From the NCBI GenBank assembly GCA_041398025.1, contig JAWKVM010000018.1:14261-78260 (forward strand): DNA of 64,000 nt, read 5' to 3'. Position numbers and translations under genes: made by a program. This DNA comes from JANQPX01 sp041398025 (GTDB lineage Bacteria > Pseudomonadota > Alphaproteobacteria > Geminicoccales > Geminicoccaceae). Of the stretch, positions 32,531 to 40,094 are shown piece after piece. How positions within the stretch are numbered: the stretch's first letter is position 1; each line of letters starts with the position of its first letter. The notes below the pieces were generated by a model. The model saw only the letters and a program-made list of their open reading frames with translations. It had not been told where the DNA came from and did not search any database.

Positions 32531-34050
32531 CGAGACGTAAGCCGCTCGCCGACCGCGCCCTTGCCTTCATGCGGCGGTTGAGGGTGCCGCGCGGTGATCT
32601 GTCGGGCAAGCTCTACCGGCCGCTGGCGCTCTTCGAAACGGCCGTGCATGAGCTTTTCGACGAAGGGTCGCCCGTCCGCGAGGCCGTCATCTCGCTGCCG
32701 CGCAAGACCGGCAAGTCCTCCTTCGCGGCCGCCCTGGTGGTCGCGGCGCTGCTTGGTCCGCTTGCCCGAAAGAACGGCGCGATCGTGGTCGCTGCAAGCT
32801 CGAAGGACCAGGCCCGCCTGGTATGGCAGCAGGCCTGGGCGATGATCGAGGCGAACCCTTCGATGCTCGCCAAGATCAAGTCGAAAAGCCAGCATTACGG
32901 CCACATAATCAGCAAAGCCGGATCGCAAGTGACAGTGCTGCCGGCGAACGAAGAGCGCCTGCAGGGCCAGTTCCCGGACCTAGCCATCATCGACGAGCTC
33001 GCCTCGCATCCGAACCTAAATCTGTACCAGGCGATCAAGACGGCGCTGTCGGGCTCGCACAGCCGCGTGCTGGTGATCTCGACCAGGTCGGGCTTCCGCC
33101 ACAGAACGCCGCTGGACGAGGTCCTGGAGGCCGCGGAGGCTGCCGGGCACGAAAGCACGTCCGTCACGCTCCTAGGCCTGCAGGACGGCCAGGACTGGCA
33201 GGACGAGGCGGTATGGCACGCGGTCAACCCGGCGATCGAGGCCGGCTATGTCTCGATCGAGCACTACCGGGCCGAGTTCGCCAAGGCGAAGGTCAACGAG
33301 GCGATCCGGCAGACGTTCCTTGCCCTGCTGCTGAACGGCAAGCTGGTGATCGCCGATGATATGCTGATCGAGATCGATCACTGGGACGGGTGCGCGCGGC
33401 CTGGCGCCTCGATCGAGGCCGGCGGCGACGTGCACCTTGGGATCGACCTTGGCGAGAACCGCGATACGTCGGCGATCGCGCTCTACCGGCCGGCCGATGG
33501 CTTGGTGCATGCGTGGACGTTCATTCCCCGCGAAAGTGCCGAGGGCGTCTACCAGGACCGCAGAATCCCCGCCATGGCTTGGGCAGAGGCTGGCCATCTG
33601 ATCGCCACGCCTGGGCACTGCCGGGACGATCACGCGATGATCGCCAAGCTGCGGGAGATCGCCGACGAATACCGCATCGTCTCGATCCGGGCCGATCGCT
33701 GGCACCTCGCCGACATCACCAAGCGCCTCGGCGACTACGGCCTTGATCGCCTCGCCGACCTGATCGAGCCCCATGGGCAAGGCTTCAAGGATATGTCGCC
33801 GGCAATCGAGAAATTCGAGACGGCCGTGATCGAGCGCCGCGTCTGGCACGTCGGCAGCCCGGTGCTTCGATGGAATGTCTTCAACGCCCGAGTCCAGCGG
33901 GATGCTGCCGGCAACCGCAAGCCAACCAAAGAAAAAGTCGCGGACAGGATCGATACTTTAGTTTCTGTCATCATGGCAATTTCAGCAGCTAGTGACGAAA
34001 TAGAAAGTGGAAGCTATATAGAACACAGTCCTCTCTTAGTAATGGGATAA
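32527..34050 (+). CDS. phage terminase large subunit
   Basis: The 507-residue protein has an N-terminal ATPase domain with the Walker A-like motif SLPRKTGKS (about residues 57-65), VVVAASSKDQARLVW, and the Walker B-type LAIIDELASH. A C-terminal nuclease domain contains HLGIDLGENRDTSAIAL and further acidic residues. It drives DNA into the prohead. The start is the ATG overlapping the HNH stop; an in-frame extension upstream to 32188 is the antisense-like shadow of HNH and is rejected. The last about 100 bp are much more AT-rich than the rest of the gene. Confidence 0.93.
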   Translation: MTRRKPLADRALAFMRRLRVPRGDLSGKLYRPLALFETAVHELFDEGSPVREAVISLPRKTGKSSFAAALVVAALLGPLARKNGAIVVAASSKDQARLVWQQAWAMIEANPSMLAKIKSKSQHYGHIISKAGSQVTVLPANEERLQGQFPDLAIIDELASHPNLNLYQAIKTALSGSHSRVLVISTRSGFRHRTPLDEVLEAAEAAGHESTSVTLLGLQDGQDWQDEAVWHAVNPAIEAGYVSIEHYRAEFAKAKVNEAIRQTFLALLLNGKLVIADDMLIEIDHWDGCARPGASIEAGGDVHLGIDLGENRDTSAIALYRPADGLVHAWTFIPRESAEGVYQDRRIPAMAWAEAGHLIATPGHCRDDHAMIAKLREIADEYRIVSIRADRWHLADITKRLGDYGLDRLADLIEPHGQGFKDMSPAIEKFETAVIERRVWHVGSPVLRWNVFNARVQRDAAGNRKPTKEKVADRIDTLVSVIMAISAASDEIESGSYIEHSPLLVMG

Positions 34051-34058
34051 TAATTATT

Positions 34059-35402
34059 ATGCCGGATCGTCTCAGCGACCTCAAAGCCAAGCGCGACAAG
34101 CTGGTCAAGGGCGCCCGCAAACTGGTCGACGAAGCCCGAAGCGCCGACCGCGACCTGTCGGACACGGAGCAGGGAATCTTCGACGACCTGACCAAGCGTG
34201 CGCAGGGCCTGGAAAGCGACATCGCGCGGCAAGAGCGTCTGATCGAGCTGGAGAAGGCGACGCTCGACGGCCGCGCCCATGACCCAGCCGCGTCGACCGG
34301 CGACTTCGCCAAGGAGGCCCGGAAATTCTCGATCAGGAAGGCCGTGCTCAATCAGCTGGACATCCCCGGCAAGCCGCGCGATCTGGACGCCGGCCGGGAG
34401 ATCGAGCTGCAGCAGGAGTGCCGCAATCGCGCCGATGTGCGCTACCGGCCGGACAGCGTCATCGTGCCGATGGAAACCCTGATGCAGCGCGCGGCAGAAG
34501 AAACCCGCGTGGTGACCAGCAGCGGAGCCGCATCGCTGATCGCCAACGACCACCTTGCCGGCGAGGTGATCGACCTGTTGCGCGCTCAGCTGGTCATCCG
34601 CCAGGTCGGCGCCCGCTTCCTGACCGGCCTTCGCGGCGATGTCGAGATTCCCCGGCTCGCCACCGGCGCCGCACCGTCCTACATCGCGGAAGAGGACCAG
34701 TTCGGCGAGAGCACGCCGACCACGAACGAGGTGACCATGACGCCGCATTTCGTCGGCGAGATCGTCAGCATGTCGTGGAAGATGTTGCTGCAATCTTCGC
34801 CAGCGATCGAGACCCTGATCCGGGACGATCTGACAGCCGCGATGGCGCGCGCGATCGACGGCGCCGTGATCAACGGCGCGACCGCGTCCGATGAGCCCCA
34901 AGGCCTCGTTGGTAATTCCGGGATCACCACGGTTGCCGGCAGCGACCCGCTGGTCTGGTCGGACATCCTGCTTTTCCGCGAGACCGTCGAGCTCGCCAAC
35001 GCCACGCCGACCGGCTGGCTTGCCAACCCGCGCCTGCGGCGCCTGCTGCGCGGCACCGAGAAGGCGCTGGCCTCCGCCGTGGCCACGGACGCTGCCAGGT
35101 CGGAACCGATCATGACGACGCCGAGTCAGCTGGACGGCCTGCCCTTCGCGGCCTCTACACTCGTTCCCGACACGCTCAACACCAACACCGAGACTGTCTT
35201 GATCCTGGGCGACTTCGGCGACCTCCTGGTTGGCTCCTGGAGCGACATCGAAATCATGGCCAACCCATACCGCGACGCCGATTTCACGCGCGGACGGATC
35301 TCACTGCGTGCCACGGCGGCGATGGATTCGGTCCTTCGCCGCAACGCCAGCTTCGCCAAGCGGATCAACATCCCGAGGGCGACCCTGCCGAGCGCTGCCT
35401 GA
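34059..35402 (+). CDS. HK97-family major capsid protein
   Basis: The 447-residue protein begins with a charged coiled-coil scaffold (delta) region (about 1-100, DLKAKRDKLVKGARKLVDEA). The HK97 fold follows, with characteristic segments VRQVGARFLTGL-like (IRQVGARFL), EEDQFGESTPTTNEVTM, and a late DFGDLLVGSWSDIEI with FTRGRISLRATAAMD. It forms the icosahedral shell. The protease gene starts within its stop codon. Having the capsid upstream of the protease and portal is the reverse of the usual HK97 order. Confidence 0.93.
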   Translation: MPDRLSDLKAKRDKLVKGARKLVDEARSADRDLSDTEQGIFDDLTKRAQGLESDIARQERLIELEKATLDGRAHDPAASTGDFAKEARKFSIRKAVLNQLDIPGKPRDLDAGREIELQQECRNRADVRYRPDSVIVPMETLMQRAAEETRVVTSSGAASLIANDHLAGEVIDLLRAQLVIRQVGARFLTGLRGDVEIPRLATGAAPSYIAEEDQFGESTPTTNEVTMTPHFVGEIVSMSWKMLLQSSPAIETLIRDDLTAAMARAIDGAVINGATASDEPQGLVGNSGITTVAGSDPLVWSDILLFRETVELANATPTGWLANPRLRRLLRGTEKALASAVATDAARSEPIMTTPSQLDGLPFAASTLVPDTLNTNTETVLILGDFGDLLVGSWSDIEIMANPYRDADFTRGRISLRATAAMDSVLRRNASFAKRINIPRATLPSAA

Positions 35403-35926
35403 TGGAGCGCCGGGACTTTCTCGGCTCGCTTCGGGCCAGCGATGCCGGCGAGGTGTCGGGCATCGCAGCGCCCTACGACGCGCCGACCGAGTATGCGGGC
35501 CTGTCCGAGAGCTTTGCGCGCGGCGTGTTCCGGGAGACCCTCGACGGCGACGCCGACGTGCTCGCCCTGGCGCATCACGATGCGAGCAAGGTGCTCGGCC
35601 GGCGGGCGAGCTCGACGCTGCGTCTGCAGGATGCGGAGGAAGGCCTTCGGTTCACGCTCAGCCTGCCTGATACCGAGCTCGGCCGGGAGATGCGGCACCT
35701 GGTCGGACGCGGCGATATCCGCGGCGTGAGTGCCGGCTTCAATGTGCTGGACGATGTCCGGGACGGCCGCTCGCGCGTTATCAAGCGGGCTGCCCTGGTC
35801 GAGATCAGCCTGGTTGCCATGCCCGCCTATGGCTCCACCTCGGTCTCGGTCACCCGCAGCCGGGCCGGCGATCATCGGCGCCTGCGTCATGCCGATCTGA
35901 TCATCTCGACGTTCAGGCCGCTGTGA
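35402..35926 (+). CDS. HK97-family prohead protease
   Basis: The 174-residue protein has the U35-type fold with catalytic His in VLALAHHDASK and Ser in RGVSAGFNV, followed by LVEISLVAMPAYG. It cleaves the scaffold part of the capsid protein during maturation. Its start overlaps the capsid stop and its stop overlaps the portal start, so the three are translationally coupled. Confidence 0.93.
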   Translation: MERRDFLGSLRASDAGEVSGIAAPYDAPTEYAGLSESFARGVFRETLDGDADVLALAHHDASKVLGRRASSTLRLQDAEEGLRFTLSLPDTELGREMRHLVGRGDIRGVSAGFNVLDDVRDGRSRVIKRAALVEISLVAMPAYGSTSVSVTRSRAGDHRRLRHADLIISTFRPL

Positions 35927-37797
35927 TGCTCGATAAGCTTCTCGGCAGTCTTGGGCTGGAGCGCCGCGCGAAGAAGACGGCCAACCCTTCCGACTTCTTC
36001 GGCCGGACCTTCTTCCAGGCGACCAGCTATCCGCTGCAGGATGCGCGATCGGTGCCGGCGGTATGGGCGATGCTCGATCTCATCGCGAGCTCGATCGCCG
36101 CGCTGCCGGTGATGGTTTTTCGCCGCGACGGCCAGGGTGTCGAGACTGTCGATCTCGATCATCCCGTCAACGACTTGCTGGCCGAACCGGACGGGCCTTG
36201 GAACCGCGTCGAGGCGGTCGAATATTGGGTCGCCGAAGCCGCCCGCCTTGGCACGTCCTACCTTCGCGTGCTCCGAGGGCCGAACGGCCGGGCGATAGGC
36301 TGGTATCCCCTCCTGACGGCCTCTGTGTCGCCTCAGCTCGCCGAGAGCGGCCGCATCTGGTATCGCGTGACCAAACAGGCCGGAGTCGTCGGCGCGCCCG
36401 CCAACGAGCTCCTGACCGGCGAAGACGTGGCCGTGCTGCGCTACCGGATGTCCGACGACGGCTACCGCGGCTTGAACCCGAGCTGGTGGCAGTCCGGCGC
36501 CATCGCCACCGGGCACGCTCAGCTTGGTCAAGATCAGTCCTATGCGTCGCGCGGCCTTCGGCATGGCGGCATCATTTCGATGACCGGCAAGGCTCAGCCG
36601 GAGAGCCTGCAGGCCCTTCGCCAGCAGTTCGAAGGTGTGTTCGAGGATCCGAAGGCCGGCAAGGTCGCGGTGCTTGACAACGACGCCAAGTTCAGCGCTT
36701 TGAACGTCACGCCGCGCGAAAGCGAGTGGGTCGACACCAGAAACCTTGGCGTGCAAGAGATCTGCCGGGTTTATGGCGTGCCGCCTTCGGCGATCGGAGA
36801 GGTTTCCAAGGCGACCTTCAGCAACGTCGAGGAACAGCAGCGGCAGTTGATCAGAAGCGCCATCATGCCTTGGGTCGCCCGTGCCGGCGCCGCGCTTTCG
36901 CAAGCCTTCCTGACCGCGGAAGAGCGGCGCCAGATGCGCGTCGGCTTCCGAGACAGCGATCTCAACCGCGCCAACCTGAAAGACCGAAGCGAGTATCTGA
37001 GCCGCCTAGTGCAGGCTGGCGTCATGAGCCGGAACGAGGCCCGCGAGCTGGAGCGGCTGCCGCCCGTTGCCGGCGGCGATCAGATCCTGACGCCGCTGAA
37101 TCTGTCGCCTGACATCAACGCAGTTCGATCCGCGCCGCTGGAAACCCGAGAGCTGCCGGCCGCCGTGCGCGAGCGCCTGCGCATCCGGGCCAGGTTCGAA
37201 CCTCGCTTCGCCGCCGCGCTCGAGGAGCTCCTCGAGGGGGAGTTCGAGCGCCTGACGCAGATCATGAACGAGGATCGCGCCGAGCTTCGCCTGGTCGAGT
37301 TCTATGAGGAGGAGATCCGGGCCCGGCGCTTCCCCGAGCTGTTCACGCCGATCGTGCTCGCCGCCGCGCCGATCGTCACCCGTTCCGTGCTTGAGGAGAT
37401 TGGCGAGGCATTCGACGAGACCAACCCCGCCCATGATGTCGAGCAATTCGGTCGCTCGGTCGCCGACGCCATGTCCAGGCAGTTCGCCACCGTCCGCCAG
37501 GCCGAAGCCGGCGAGCTGCTGCTGCTGCCACCGCCAGAGCGAGACCTCGCGCTAGAAGACATGCGCCGCTCGCCGCCGCGCTCAGCGCAGCACCTGGCCA
37601 TCAGGACGATCGAGAGCTACGCCTTCAAAGTGTACACGAAGAACCGCAAGGAGCGGCTGGCCCTGATGTCAACCGGCGGGGAACTTCTCAGCAGCATCGA
37701 TGTCAAGACAGCCGGCGGGATCGACAGGGCGAGGGACAAGCTCTTGAAGCACGCCCCGAGCCGGCGCTTTCCCGACGCGATCCTGACCGCTGCATAA
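35926..37797 (+). CDS. HK97-family portal protein with long C-terminal extension
   Basis: The first about 400 residues are a portal protein, with VPAVWAMLDLIASSIAALPV, LRHGGIISMTGKA, EICRVYGVPPSAIGE and ADVMS-like VQAGVMSRNEARELE. The portal is the DNA entry ring and the docking site for terminase and connector. A further about 220 residues (from LPAAVRERLRIRARF to the end) are helical and charged and are not part of the usual portal. They may replace a separate minor head protein (MuF type), but no family is recognised. ATG 35926 overlaps the protease stop; GTG 35923 is an alternative. Confidence 0.92.
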   Translation: MLDKLLGSLGLERRAKKTANPSDFFGRTFFQATSYPLQDARSVPAVWAMLDLIASSIAALPVMVFRRDGQGVETVDLDHPVNDLLAEPDGPWNRVEAVEYWVAEAARLGTSYLRVLRGPNGRAIGWYPLLTASVSPQLAESGRIWYRVTKQAGVVGAPANELLTGEDVAVLRYRMSDDGYRGLNPSWWQSGAIATGHAQLGQDQSYASRGLRHGGIISMTGKAQPESLQALRQQFEGVFEDPKAGKVAVLDNDAKFSALNVTPRESEWVDTRNLGVQEICRVYGVPPSAIGEVSKATFSNVEEQQRQLIRSAIMPWVARAGAALSQAFLTAEERRQMRVGFRDSDLNRANLKDRSEYLSRLVQAGVMSRNEARELERLPPVAGGDQILTPLNLSPDINAVRSAPLETRELPAAVRERLRIRARFEPRFAAALEELLEGEFERLTQIMNEDRAELRLVEFYEEEIRARRFPELFTPIVLAAAPIVTRSVLEEIGEAFDETNPAHDVEQFGRSVADAMSRQFATVRQAEAGELLLLPPPERDLALEDMRRSPPRSAQHLAIRTIESYAFKVYTKNRKERLALMSTGGELLSSIDVKTAGGIDRARDKLLKHAPSRRFPDAILTAA

Positions 37798-37798
37798 G

Positions 37799-37828
37799 AA
37801 AAGAGCCCCGCTCCTGCGAGGCCCTTTT
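37799..37828. terminator. bidirectional rho-independent terminator
   Basis: AAAAG-GCC-CGC pairs with GCG-GGC-CTTTT around a TCCT loop, with single mismatches, giving A-tract and T-tract on opposite ends. It lies 2 bp after the portal stop and 26 bp before the stop of the convergent minus-strand gene. Confidence 0.75.
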
Positions 37829-37854
37829 CCCCCCGGATCATCCCACCCCTGGGA

Positions 37855-38448
37855 TTACTGCAACGTCTCAAACGATTGCCGGAACTGCTTGAAGCTCCGA
37901 AGATTGGTCATCTTGATGATCTTATTCACGGTCGGAAACTTCCGGTTCGATTTCTTCGCTCGCTCGACCCATTCGTCAAGAAGACCTCTCATCTTCACCC
38001 TTGCCCCCATATAGACGCAGAAGTCGAGCCGGACGTGAACTGTAGCCACTTCGTCTGGATCGATCTCACTATGAAGACTTTCGAGCACAACGGGCTGTTC
38101 TTGGTAGATATTCTCCGACCATGAATATAGAAAATCACGCTCGATATCCTTGAGCCCTTCCAGAAACACCCCGACGGTCTGGTTATTCAACTCGACCAAT
38201 TGTTTCGGGCCTTGAGGCGGATTCTCGGTCATCTCCGCAAGCTGCCATTCAAGAGCCTGCATCCATTTCTCTTCGATCTTTTCTTCTGCCATCTTCACTT
38301 TGGCTTTTTCAGCCCGTCCGCGAATCCAGATCTCAACCTGCACTTCATCAAGAGACTTATCGAGATATCCGTATTTGATCGCCTTCTGGACCGCTCCTAT
38401 GGAAACACCGGCCTTCTCGGCAACCTCTCGGAACTTCAAACGAGCCAT
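37855..38448 (-). CDS. element-encoded HTH-type protein (possible repressor)
   Basis: The 197-residue protein starts with a helix-turn-helix-like segment, FREVAEKAGVSIGAVQKAIK. A highly charged helical region follows, then a C-terminal part without known motif (VHVRLDFCVYMGARVK). It is divergent from the small HTH/integrase genes, and a 20-bp palindrome lies between the two start codons. That position suits a repressor of excision. It is not a CI-type S24 repressor. Function is inferred from position and the HTH. Confidence 0.6.
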   Translation of the reverse strand: MARLKFREVAEKAGVSIGAVQKAIKYGYLDKSLDEVQVEIWIRGRAEKAKVKMAEEKIEEKWMQALEWQLAEMTENPPQGPKQLVELNNQTVGVFLEGLKDIERDFLYSWSENIYQEQPVVLESLHSEIDPDEVATVHVRLDFCVYMGARVKMRGLLDEWVERAKKSNRKFPTVNKIIKMTNLRSFKQFRQSFETLQ

Positions 38449-38449
38449 C

Positions 38450-38479
38450 TTGACCTCACTTTATACCATGTGGCATAAA
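38450..38479 (+). promoter_or_regulatory. integrase-operon promoter with overlapping palindromic operator
   Basis: TTGACC (38450-38455) and CATAAA (38474-38479) form a promoter-like pair with an 18-bp spacer. A near-perfect palindrome, TTTAT-a-CCA-tg-TGG-c-ATAAA, covers 38460-38479. It lies in the 38-bp space between divergent start codons, so one bound protein could control both directions. Confidence 0.6.
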
Positions 38480-38486
38480 ATACAAC

Positions 38487-38837
38487 ATGTCTCAGGTCAT
38501 TGCAACTATGCCGAAGCCAGCGCGCTCGCCTCGCCGCCTTGGTATGACCAGACCAGCTGCCGCTCGGTATCTGAACATGAGCCTCCGGGTTTTCGATGAA
38601 TTCGTGATCGACAATGAAATACCTTGTGTTCCTGTAAAACGCCGTCAGAGATTTGAGAAGTCTGATTTGGATGCAGCTATTGAACGGCTGAAGATGAGAT
38701 CGACAGAACAAAGGAAGCCGACGGAATGGGCGTCTGGAAGCCGAAAGGCTCGCCGTACTATCAATACGAGTACCAGATTGACGGTCTTCGACTTCGAGGC
38801 AAAACGAAGAAGAAGACAAAAAGAGAAGCGCAAATAG
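38487..38837 (+). CDS. small HTH protein, excisionase/AlpA-like
   Basis: The 116-residue basic protein has an HTH of the MerR/excisionase type at about residues 18-65 (GMTRPAAARYLNMSLRVFDE...KRRQRFEKSDLDAAIERL). The C-terminal 37 residues overlap the integrase gene in another frame and are strongly basic. Such proteins bend att DNA for excision or activate int. It is the first gene of the int transcript. Confidence 0.65.
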   Translation: MSQVIATMPKPARSPRRLGMTRPAAARYLNMSLRVFDEFVIDNEIPCVPVKRRQRFEKSDLDAAIERLKMRSTEQRKPTEWASGSRKARRTINTSTRLTVFDFEAKRRRRQKEKRK

Positions 38838-39898
38838 TGGGAGCGAAGATACTATCCGACTATTATCTACATGGCGCCGGGTCATCCAAGGTCCGCATGA
38901 CGATCAATGAGGCTTTCGGTCAGTATTGGGACGAGAAAGCAAGCCACCAAAAGAACGCCAAAACATTCGACTATCAGCTTGAAAATCTTCGGCTTGGCCT
39001 CGGTTTCGTCAGCCAGCGAGGCAATGATCTCTTCCTTCATGAGATCAATCGCCCCCTTGTGGTCAGCTACCGAGAATGGCGACGTGTGCAGCCATCCAAG
39101 CGCAAAGGCATGATCTCTCCCACGTCGGTCAACAACGAAGTCAGGCTGTTGCGCGCAGTCCTTAACGTCGCTCGCGAGGATTGGGGCGCGCTGGTCGACC
39201 GCGATCTCTCGTTCAAGGGCGTCTTCCTGATCGAGCCGCAGGAGCGCGCGCGAGCGCTATCGAGCGATGAGGAGAAGCGCCTGAGAGAAGAGCTTGAAGG
39301 CCACGACCTGGCGCCCGTCGTCCAGTTCTCGATTGCCACCACGCAGCGCCAACAGAACGTCATCGGCCTCGAATGGTCCGACATCGACTATCAGGCCCGA
39401 ACGGTGACCTTCCGAAACGTCAAATCGAAGAAGACCGGCAAGGCGCACCAGCTGCCCCTCACCACCGAGATGATCGAGATCATCGCGCCGCTTCGCCAGG
39501 ATCACCCCACCTATGTCTTCACCTTCGAATGCCGGCGGTCCAGTCCGAGGTATGGGCAGAAGCGCGGTGAGCGCTATCGCTTCTCGCAATCGGGATGGCG
39601 CCGCGATTGGCAGCGCATTCTAGACGCCGCGGGCATCACGGATTTTCGCTGGCACGATCTCCGGCATACCGGCGCCACTCTCTGGGTCCGACAGCTTGGA
39701 ATAGCCAAGGCTCAGAAGATCACCGGGCACTCCGACATTCAGTCGCTTGCCCGCTATTCACACCTCGAAATGGAGGACATAAGGGAGGATATGGAAGGCA
39801 AGCCCCAAACTATCCCCAAAAACGAGAATGTCCGGCTACTTGGCGGAGGCCGGACATCCCGATTTCACAAACACTTACCGGAGACTGACGATGACTGA
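38726..39898 (+). CDS. tyrosine recombinase integrase
   Basis: The 390-residue protein has an N-terminal arm-binding domain (MGVWKPKGSPYYQYEYQIDG), a SAM-like core-binding domain and the catalytic domain. The catalytic residues are Arg in ATTQRQQNVIGLEW, the HDLRHT box, His/Arg in GHSDIQSLARY, and the nucleophile Tyr in RYSHL. It integrates the element at tRNA-Pro. The stop lies 9 bp before the att core and overlaps the ATG of the split gene. An 8-bp inverted repeat, ATGTCCGG/CCGGACAT (39828-39857), lies in its last codons and might be a recombinase or excisionase site. Confidence 0.95.
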   Translation: MGVWKPKGSPYYQYEYQIDGLRLRGKTKKKTKREAQIVGAKILSDYYLHGAGSSKVRMTINEAFGQYWDEKASHQKNAKTFDYQLENLRLGLGFVSQRGNDLFLHEINRPLVVSYREWRRVQPSKRKGMISPTSVNNEVRLLRAVLNVAREDWGALVDRDLSFKGVFLIEPQERARALSSDEEKRLREELEGHDLAPVVQFSIATTQRQQNVIGLEWSDIDYQARTVTFRNVKSKKTGKAHQLPLTTEMIEIIAPLRQDHPTYVFTFECRRSSPRYGQKRGERYRFSQSGWRRDWQRILDAAGITDFRWHDLRHTGATLWVRQLGIAKAQKITGHSDIQSLARYSHLEMEDIREDMEGKPQTIPKNENVRLLGGGRTSRFHKHLPETDDD

Positions 39899-39965
39899 GA
39901 ACACTTCTCCCAAAGCAGATGCGCTACCAGGCTGCGCCACGCCCCGATGGGCGAAAACTAGGTAG
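39891..39965 (+). CDS. 5' part of the gene split by the attachment site
   Basis: ATG 39891 overlaps the integrase stop by 8 bp and follows the good ribosome site GGAGA at a proper distance. The first 19 codons, MTENTSPKADALPGCATPR, run exactly to the end of the 41-bp core at 39947. In the integrated chromosome the frame reads five more codons of host DNA and stops at 39963-39965. In the circular form codon 20 would be 29406, and the frame continues to 30164. About 13 of its codons are therefore antisense tRNA-Pro sequence. Confidence 0.75.
   Translation: MTENTSPKADALPGCATPRWAKTR
39907..39947. repeat. attR core (41-bp direct repeat)
   Basis: It is identical to 29365-29405 and contains the 5' half of tRNA-Pro without its 3' half. 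The flank to the right holds the original tRNA promoter region: reading leftward, TTGCCT and TAGTTT spaced 17 bp, ending 8 nt before the tRNA 5' end. Confidence 0.93.
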
Positions 39966-40094
39966 TCCTGGCTGTTAAGGCAAGCAGGAACCGACGGTGG
40001 CGTTCGCCCAATGAAGCGTCGAGCTTAAGTTTCTTTTAACCAAGGGCGTGTAACAAGGGTGGGGCTGTTGGTGTGACATCTGATTTTGGGGGCC

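Larger units (their letters stand above)
29365..39947. mobile_element. 10.6-kb integrated element resembling a capsid-forming phage satellite
   Basis: Perfect 41-bp direct repeats in tRNA-Pro bound the element. Inside are a tyrosine integrase, two HTH-type proteins in divergent orientation, a replication-type protein with iteron-like repeats, and a head module: connector, HNH nuclease, large terminase, HK97 major capsid, prohead protease and portal. No tail, baseplate, holin or endolysin gene is present. This gene content is that described for capsid-forming phage-inducible chromosomal islands, which build their own capsids and borrow helper-phage tails. A heavily deleted prophage is the alternative. 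The compact, overlap-rich gene order and intact reading frames argue against decay. Confidence 0.85.

Noticed and set aside
29365..39947. The 41-bp repeat as part of a CRISPR array
   Set aside because: Only two copies exist, 10.5 kb apart, and both are tRNA sequence next to an integrase.
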